Part shown: positions 23,662-26,883 of the stretch, one piece after another | Numbering within the stretch: the first letter of the stretch is position 1 | Layout: every line of letters begins with the position of its first letter | Source of the DNA: a virus | Length of the DNA: 26,883 nt | Direction: 5' to 3' (one strand) | IMG/VR virus record: IMGVR_UViG_3300035698_007632 | Coordinates: 1-26,883 of that record | Translations under genes and position numbers: made by a program | The notes under the pieces: generated by a model | Database searches by the model: none | The model's input: the letters and a program-made list of their open reading frames with translations, nothing else | What the model was told of the DNA's origin: nothing

Positions 23662-24325
23662 TGTCTAATACCATTCCGGCTTTAGCAAAAGCCTGATCTT
23701 GTGCTACAGCGCTCGTGTCAGCACGCTCGTCGTCCAATGGATAGCCGCGAGTATCTGTGTAGCCCGGGATTACATTCAAGAATGCGAAGTCCTCGTACCA
23801 CTGCAACGCCGCGTAGTTGTATGCTAGTGCGGCAACATCGTCAGAGTTGAACATCCCGATGTGGTGTACTCGCCCGTTGACCGTGATCTGAGTCTCGAAC
23901 TTCCCAGAGCGCTTATGCTTCCACACACCCTTGTATGGCGATGTGACGCCATCGCGCCTCTTTGCTACGTTGTGCGCATTTTGCTGGTGTGTACAAACTC
24001 GCAAGTTCTCATGGCGGTTGTCCAATGAGTTCCCGTTGATATGGTCAACCTTTAAGTCTGCGTCGAAACACTCAGCTACTTGCCGGTGCATTTGGATCTT
24101 TCCCCCGCCTGTCTTCCACCGCGTAGCGACTCCGTACCCTGACTTGTCCGATGTGTACTGCCACTTGTTCCGCGATAGTTCCCACCAGCGATCTTCATCA
24201 ACGATCGCATAGCGTCCTCGAGTCAGCCAGATGTACGTGGAACCCTCGGGCACAGGGGGAGGGGTTTTATCCTGGTCGCGCGTATGTATAGAGCGCTCTA
24301 CAATTGCTCCGTGTACTTGTGTCAT
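23612..24325 (-). CDS. HNH endonuclease with AP2 DNA-binding domain
   Basis: A 237-residue protein with GGAGG 9 nt before ATG 24325. The HNH core is at residues about 78-119: MHRQVAECF, then KVDHINGNSLDNRHENL with the DH-x-N-x-x-x-DNR-x-ENL signature of HNH_3 nucleases, then THQQNAHN. Residues about 130-183 are an AP2-like domain (YKGVWKHKRSGKFETQI, HIGMFNSDDVAALAYNYAA). Free-standing HNH-AP2 proteins are usually homing endonucleases, but HNH nucleases beside terminase genes can also be needed for cos cleavage and packaging. Its start follows the hairpin-rich spacer, and its end overlaps terL by 50 bp, which suggests it is integrated in the operon's translation. Confidence 0.9.
   Translation of the reverse strand: MTQVHGAIVERSIHTRDQDKTPPPVPEGSTYIWLTRGRYAIVDEDRWWELSRNKWQYTSDKSGYGVATRWKTGGGKIQMHRQVAECFDADLKVDHINGNSLDNRHENLRVCTHQQNAHNVAKRRDGVTSPYKGVWKHKRSGKFETQITVNGRVHHIGMFNSDDVAALAYNYAALQWYEDFAFLNVIPGYTDTRGYPLDDERADTSAVAQDQAFAKAGMVLDNAARENRLGANTGDAA
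24251..24264. repeat. 14-mer CACAGGGGGAGGGG, copy 3 of 3
   Basis: Lies in the N-terminal linker of the HNH-AP2 gene, coding for TPPPVP. Confidence 0.8.
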
Positions 24326-24347
24326 ACTTCACTGCCTCCGTTAGTGA

Positions 24348-24517
24348 CCACCCCCCGGTGGGAGTTTGTGTGGGCTCAAGGCACAAACTCCCTAGGGTGG
24401 ATCAAGGAGAGTATAAATCTCCATGTACCCGAGCCCGCGTAGTCGGAGGACTTGCGAGCCCGGGAATGCGACAGGCGTTCCGTAGTTCACTCTTGACCAG
24501 ATTAAGCCGTTAGGCTT
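24348..24517. other. Hairpin-rich non-coding spacer between terminase small subunit and HNH genes
   Basis: No gene fits here. At least six stem-loops crowd this block: CCACC/GGTGG with a C4 loop (24348-24361); an 11-bp perfect inverted repeat GGGAGTTTGTG/CACAAACTCCC with an 11-nt loop (24360-24392), which shares two bases with the first and so competes with it; GGAGA/TCTCC (24406-24422); CGC-AGTC/GACT-GCG with a GGAG loop (24436-24456); GGAATGC/GCGTTCC with one G-U pair (24463-24481); and AAGCC/GGCTT (24504-24517). CGAGCCCG is repeated directly (24430-24437, 24455-24462), as is GTTAGGC (24509-24515, 24521-24527). Possible roles: a packaging site, an mRNA processing or attenuation region, or a mobile-gene scar. 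Confidence 0.6.
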
Positions 24518-24527
24518 TTAGTTAGGC

Positions 24528-25265
<738 letters not shown>

Positions 25266-25284
25266 TGTGCTGTCTCCCGTGTCG

Positions 25285-25311
25285 GTGTGATTTTACCTCT
25301 GGCATTCACAC
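25285..25311. other. Inverted repeat GTGTGA/TCACAC in the operon leader
   Basis: Perfect 6-bp arms separated by 15 bp, between the leftward promoter and the first start codon. It could be a repressor operator or an RNA stem-loop in the 5' leader. Short, so chance is possible. Confidence 0.35.
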
Positions 25312-25338
25312 GGACTTAATGCAGCGGTCCTTGTATCC

Positions 25339-25367
25339 ATTATACCATAGTCCCGTGTACAAGTCAA
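25339..25367 (-). promoter_or_regulatory. Near-consensus sigma-70 promoter for the virion operon
   Basis: On the minus strand: -35 TTGACT (25367-25362), 17-nt spacer, perfect -10 TATAAT (25344-25339), with TGG directly before the -10 (extended -10). Transcription would start near 25332, giving a leader of about 67 nt before the small terminase ATG. It needs only the host vegetative sigma factor. Confidence 0.9.
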
Positions 25368-25440
25368 CTGGGCCCTTCGATGTTATTCGAGGCGATATGT
25401 TAAGTATTAGGCGAAATTCTGAGACTATTGGTAAAATTGG

Positions 25441-25471
25441 TTGCAGATCGTCAGGAATGCGGATGTATGAT
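25441..25471 (+). promoter_or_regulatory. Weak sigma-70 promoter candidate for the rightward genes
   Basis: -35 TTGCAG (25441-25446), 19-nt spacer, -10 TATGAT (25466-25471), about 45 nt before the first ribosome site on the plus strand. The spacer is long, so this is only a candidate; the real promoter may be elsewhere or use a phage-specific factor. Confidence 0.35.
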
Positions 25472-25517
25472 ATAGCAAAGAGCGTGTTCTATATGTAATT
25501 AAATACGGGAGGAGTAT

Positions 25518-25538
25518 ATGAAATGGTTTGCAGTATGA
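25518..25538 (+). CDS. Six-codon leader ORF (possible leader peptide)
   Basis: GGGAGGAG lies just before ATG 25518; the frame encodes MKWFAV and stops at TGA 25536-25538, overlapping the ATG of the next mini-ORF (ATGA). It might be a translational leader or only a strong ribosome loading site. Its spacing (3 nt) is tight, so confidence is low. Confidence 0.3.
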   Translation: MKWFAV

Positions 25539-25585
25539 TCAGAAGTATATCGTATTCTCTAGTGTACGAAAGGAGTCTGTTGTGA
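25535..25585 (+). CDS. 16-codon mini-ORF coupled to the next gene
   Basis: ATG 25535 overlaps the previous mini-ORF stop, and its TGA (25583-25585) overlaps the GTG start of the next gene (GTGA). The chain of start-stop overlaps suggests translational coupling or re-initiation rather than a functional peptide. Confidence 0.3.
   Translation: MIRSISYSLVYERSLL
25563..25576 (+). repeat. Leader module TGTACGAAAGGAGT, copy 1
   Basis: A 14-base sequence containing the Shine-Dalgarno core, identical to 25774-25787 before the next gene. Conservation outside the SD core suggests duplication of leaders or a shared regulatory element. Confidence 0.75.
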
Positions 25586-25740
25586 AGCTATACGTAAGCA
25601 AGTTTGATAAGGACAGAGTTAGAATGTACTTGAAGGATGAAGTGAGTGTAGTAGTTTCTACGAAGGTGCTAAGTAAAATAGTAACAGCAGCTAAGGAGAG
25701 AGGACAGGAGGTGCGGCCTGTAGTAGTAGATAGTAAGTAG
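25582..25740 (+). CDS. Hypothetical small protein (52 aa)
   Basis: GTG 25582 is preferred over an in-frame TTG at 25528 because AAAGGAG lies 6-7 nt upstream. The protein (VKLYVSKFDKDRVRMYL...) is basic, mixed beta and helix, with no cysteine, signal peptide or membrane segment. Not recognised. It opens the array of small rightward genes, and its ribosome site lies in a 14-mer (TGTACGAAAGGAGT) that is repeated before the next gene. Confidence 0.55.
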   Translation: MKLYVSKFDKDRVRMYLKDEVSVVVSTKVLSKIVTAAKERGQEVRPVVVDSK

Positions 25741-25754
25741 TAAGGACACTCATA

Positions 25755-25787
25755 TCGGACGGTAGATACAGTATGTACGAAAGGAGT
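25755..25787 (+). repeat. Composite leader: TCGGACGGTA, CGGTAGATACAG and TGTACGAAAGGAGT
   Basis: This leader joins three modules found elsewhere in the array: TCGGACGGTA (also at 26573-26582), CGGTAGATACAG (25760-25771, also at 26023-26034) and TGTACGAAAGGAGT (25774-25787, also at 25563-25576). It precedes the 68-residue gene. Confidence 0.75.
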
Positions 25788-25793
25788 AGTATT

Positions 25794-26000
25794 ATGTCTG
25801 AATACAAGAAGCTTCATGAGGCGCTGTGGGCATTACGTAAGATGTGGATGGACGCACGAACGCAAGCTTACTATGCCCATGCAGTAGGTCGTGGGTTAGA
25901 GTCCGAACGACTTGAGACTAGAGAGGAGAACATATACTCAATCATGAAGAAGATTATGCATCGTATTCTCGTGCTGCAGGTGGAGAAGCGATGTAGCTAG
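25794..26000 (+). CDS. Hypothetical helical protein (68 aa)
   Basis: ATG 25794 is chosen for the AAAGGAG 8-9 nt upstream; an ATG seven codons earlier lies inside the repeated leader. The product is almost entirely helical by composition (KLHEALWALRKMWMDARTQ, LETREENIYSIMKKIMHRIL) and basic, with one terminal Cys. No family recognised. It could be a small regulator or host-takeover peptide, as small genes in such arrays often are, but nothing in the sequence shows this. Confidence 0.6.
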   Translation: MSEYKKLHEALWALRKMWMDARTQAYYAHAVGRGLESERLETREENIYSIMKKIMHRILVLQVEKRCS

Positions 26001-26022
26001 TGGAGGTCCTCGTTATTGTAGC

Positions 26023-26034
26023 CGGTAGATACAG
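26023..26034 (+). repeat. Leader module CGGTAGATACAG, copy 2
   Basis: Identical 12 bases to 25760-25771. Followed by GGATA/TATCC, a small hairpin at 26041-26053, and then a strong ribosome site. Confidence 0.7.
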
Positions 26035-26084
26035 AAGTATGGATAAGCTATCCTACGTATTCTACATAGAGAGGAGGTGATATC

Positions 26085-26195
26085 ATGGTAGAGCAAGCGA
26101 TGCAGGCTCTTTGTAACATCGTTGTAGGAGGGTTTGGGCTGGTAATACTGTGCCTAGGAGTCTGGGCAGTATGTGCAGCAATTCGCAGTCTGTAG
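26085..26195 (+). CDS. Small single-span membrane protein (36 aa)
   Basis: ATG 26085 follows GAGGAGGTGATAT, a near-perfect Shine-Dalgarno sequence, and the frame ends at TAG 26193-26195. The first 10 residues are polar, then a hydrophobic run of about 22 residues (NIVVGGFGLVILCLGVWAVC) could cross the membrane once, ending in AAIRSL. It has two or three cysteines. Tiny membrane proteins in phage early regions sometimes act in superinfection exclusion or lysis control; no such function is shown here. It is easily missed because of its size. Confidence 0.6.
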   Translation: MVEQAMQALCNIVVGGFGLVILCLGVWAVCAAIRSL

Positions 26196-26211
26196 TGGAG
26201 CAGTTCTCCAC
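26195..26211 (+). other. Hairpin after the small membrane protein gene
   Basis: GTGGAG/CTCCAC with a 5-nt loop directly at the stop codon. No U-run, so probably an mRNA processing or stability element. Confidence 0.4.
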
Positions 26212-26238
26212 CCATATTCGCATCCCATAGAGGGTGCA

Positions 26239-26253
26239 TGTGCTATAAGCACA
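26239..26253 (+). other. Hairpin just before a ribosome site
   Basis: TGTGCT/AGCACA with a 3-nt loop (ATA), immediately before AAAGGA of the 81-residue gene. It may help keep the ribosome site open or serve as a processing site. Confidence 0.4.
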
Positions 26254-26269
26254 GAAAGGAACAAGTAAC

Positions 26270-26515
26270 ATGGCTAGCACGAAGAGCAAGAAGAACACGA
26301 TGAACGAAGAGGCAATGATAGCGAAAGCGTCTAAGTTGCAGCGTCAGCATGCGTACCATAAGGAGTACAACACAGGTACGTACATCACAGATAAGGAGGT
26401 AGTAATAATCTTAGGCATGAAGTACATCCGGTATAAAGCCGGAGGTGTGGAGAAGATGAGAATAGCAAGAGAGGGCGAGAACCTGGTAGGTCTCAAGGAG
26501 ACAACTCTCAGCTAG
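26270..26515 (+). CDS. Hypothetical basic protein (81 aa)
   Basis: AAAGGA lies about 10 nt before ATG 26270. The first 30 residues are very basic (Lys, Arg and Gln), and the rest has beta-strand character (TYITDKEVVIILGMKYIRYK, then VEKMRIAREGENLVGL). No cysteine and no membrane segment. Not recognised. A nucleic-acid-binding role would suit the charge, but that is only a guess. Confidence 0.6.
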   Translation: MASTKSKKNTMNEEAMIAKASKLQRQHAYHKEYNTGTYITDKEVVIILGMKYIRYKAGGVEKMRIAREGENLVGLKETTLS

Positions 26516-26533
26516 CTGATGGTTAATGGCCGG

Positions 26534-26556
26534 TCGCTACTGATTGCTAGTAGCGA
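26534..26556 (+). other. Intergenic hairpin TCGCTACT/AGTAGCGA
   Basis: Perfect 8-bp arms around a 7-nt loop, between two small genes, with additional outer GG/CC pairing across a bulge. No U-run follows. It may separate mRNA segments. Confidence 0.5.
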
Positions 26557-26572
26557 TCGACCACGGATTGCT

Positions 26573-26582
26573 TCGGACGGTA
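26573..26582 (+). repeat. Leader module TCGGACGGTA, copy 2
   Basis: Identical to 25755-25764; here followed by TGTACGGACACT, again close to the TGTACG of the other leaders, and then by AAAGGAG of the next gene. Confidence 0.65.
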
Positions 26583-26612
26583 TGTACGGACACTAGTATA
26601 AAGGAGATTCAC

Positions 26613-26837
26613 ATGAAGTTGTTCGAACGTATTAAGGAATGGAACCTGGTTCGTATGAGTCGCATTATGAACGAGGCTGCCACGATTGAGCAGCTTGAGG
26701 ACGTACGCAAGTACGTACTTGAGCAGATCGAGGAGTACTTCGAAGAGGCCAAGTTGGAGTGGCGACCTTATCGCACGTACTTGGATGACGATGTGATTGC
26801 TGATCTTGCGTTGTTCATAGCAGGACTAGCCGAGTAG
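26613..26837 (+). CDS. Hypothetical acidic helical protein (74 aa)
   Basis: ATG 26613 is chosen for AAAGGAG 6 nt upstream; an upstream in-frame start would run through the leader repeat and a hairpin. The protein is helical throughout (KLFERIKEWNLVRMSRIM, IEQLEDVRKYVLEQIEEYF) and acidic toward the C-terminus, ending in a short hydrophobic helix (DLALFIAGLAE). No family recognised. Confidence 0.6.
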   Translation: MKLFERIKEWNLVRMSRIMNEAATIEQLEDVRKYVLEQIEEYFEEAKLEWRPYRTYLDDDVIADLALFIAGLAE

Positions 26838-26849
26838 TTGTACAGCTTG

Positions 26850-26876
26850 GGAGGAGTGTGTTCATACCGCTCCTCC
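26850..26876 (+). other. Hairpin GGAGGAGTG/CGCTCCTCC at the window edge
   Basis: Nine paired positions (one U-G) around a 9-nt loop. The left arm is itself a Shine-Dalgarno-like GGGAGGAG, so the structure could hide a ribosome site; the downstream gene, if any, lies outside the window. Confidence 0.45.
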
Positions 26877-26883
26877 TCATTCA

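Larger units (their letters stand above)
25266..25517. promoter_or_regulatory. Divergent control region between leftward virion operon and rightward small genes
   Basis: No gene is supported in these 252 bases. It holds the strong leftward promoter (25339-25367), a 6-bp inverted repeat GTGTGA/TCACAC (25285-25290 and 25306-25311) in the leader of the virion operon that could be an operator or a leader hairpin, and a weaker rightward promoter candidate (25441-25471). Confidence 0.7.

Noticed and set aside
24427-24465. tRNA-like fragment in the terminase spacer
   Set aside because: No full cloverleaf, no acceptor stem and no T-loop consensus could be formed.
24348-24517. Group I or II intron associated with the HNH gene
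   Set aside because: The small and large terminase frames on both sides are complete, with natural ends, so no interrupted exon exists; catalytic-core pairings were not recognised.
24504-24520. Intrinsic terminator (AAGCC-GTTA-GGCTTTTA)
   Set aside because: The stem is only 5 bp and the T-run is on the plus-strand side, opposite to transcription of the flanking genes.
26519-26596. 25-codon plus-strand frame after the 81-residue gene
   Set aside because: Its ATG has no well-placed ribosome site, and it spans a hairpin and the repeated leader module of the next gene.

Overview
This window is part of the genome of a tailed double-stranded DNA bacteriophage. Its most likely form is a long-tailed siphovirus infecting a bacterium I cannot name. 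Three things support this: an uninterrupted, leftward virion-morphogenesis operon in standard phage order (TerS, TerL, portal, protease/scaffold, major capsid, connectors, tail tube, tail chaperones, tape measure, tail tip); Shine-Dalgarno sequences of the AGGAGG type before almost every gene; and a near-consensus bacterial sigma-70 promoter (TTGACT, 17 nt, TATAAT) at 25339-25367 that drives the operon. I see no tRNA, rRNA, CRISPR array, integrase or insertion sequence.

Layout from right to left. 25582-26837 (+) is an array of small, tightly spaced genes of unknown function whose intergenic leaders share repeated modules and hairpins. 25266-25517 is the divergent control region. 24528-25265 (-) is the putative small terminase. 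24348-24517 is an unusually hairpin-rich non-coding block, followed by an HNH-AP2 endonuclease and the large terminase. The head genes resemble the T4 gp20/gp21/gp23 families: portal, protease fused to scaffold (with a likely nested scaffold start) and major capsid protein. Immediately after the capsid gene, and before the connectors, lie four enzyme genes (13343-17814): a GT-B glycosyltransferase with extra domains at both ends, a GT2 glycosyltransferase fused to a methyltransferase, a second methyltransferase that is a paralogue of that fused domain, and an alkaline-phosphatase-superfamily phosphodiesterase. Next come head-tail connectors, a zinc-ribbon protein, a tail terminator candidate, the major tail protein, tail assembly chaperones with a -1 frameshift, a gpG-like virion morphogenesis protein, a 2084-residue tape measure protein, a small tail protein and a large tail-tip protein (PKD domain, proline-rich linker, Asp-box) that runs off the left edge.

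How it fits together: one transcript from the consensus promoter would supply packaging motor, capsid, connectors and tail. Start codons overlap or nearly overlap the preceding stops through the whole chain, including the four enzymes, so the enzymes are probably made late together with the virion. The most interesting candidate for an undescribed system is this glycosyltransferase/methyltransferase/phosphodiesterase cassette. My inference, not proven by sequence, is that it builds or trims a methylated glycan on the capsid or another virion protein. Further points are the -1 frameshift in the tail chaperone, the nested scaffold, the structured TerS-HNH spacer and the repeated leaders of the small rightward genes.
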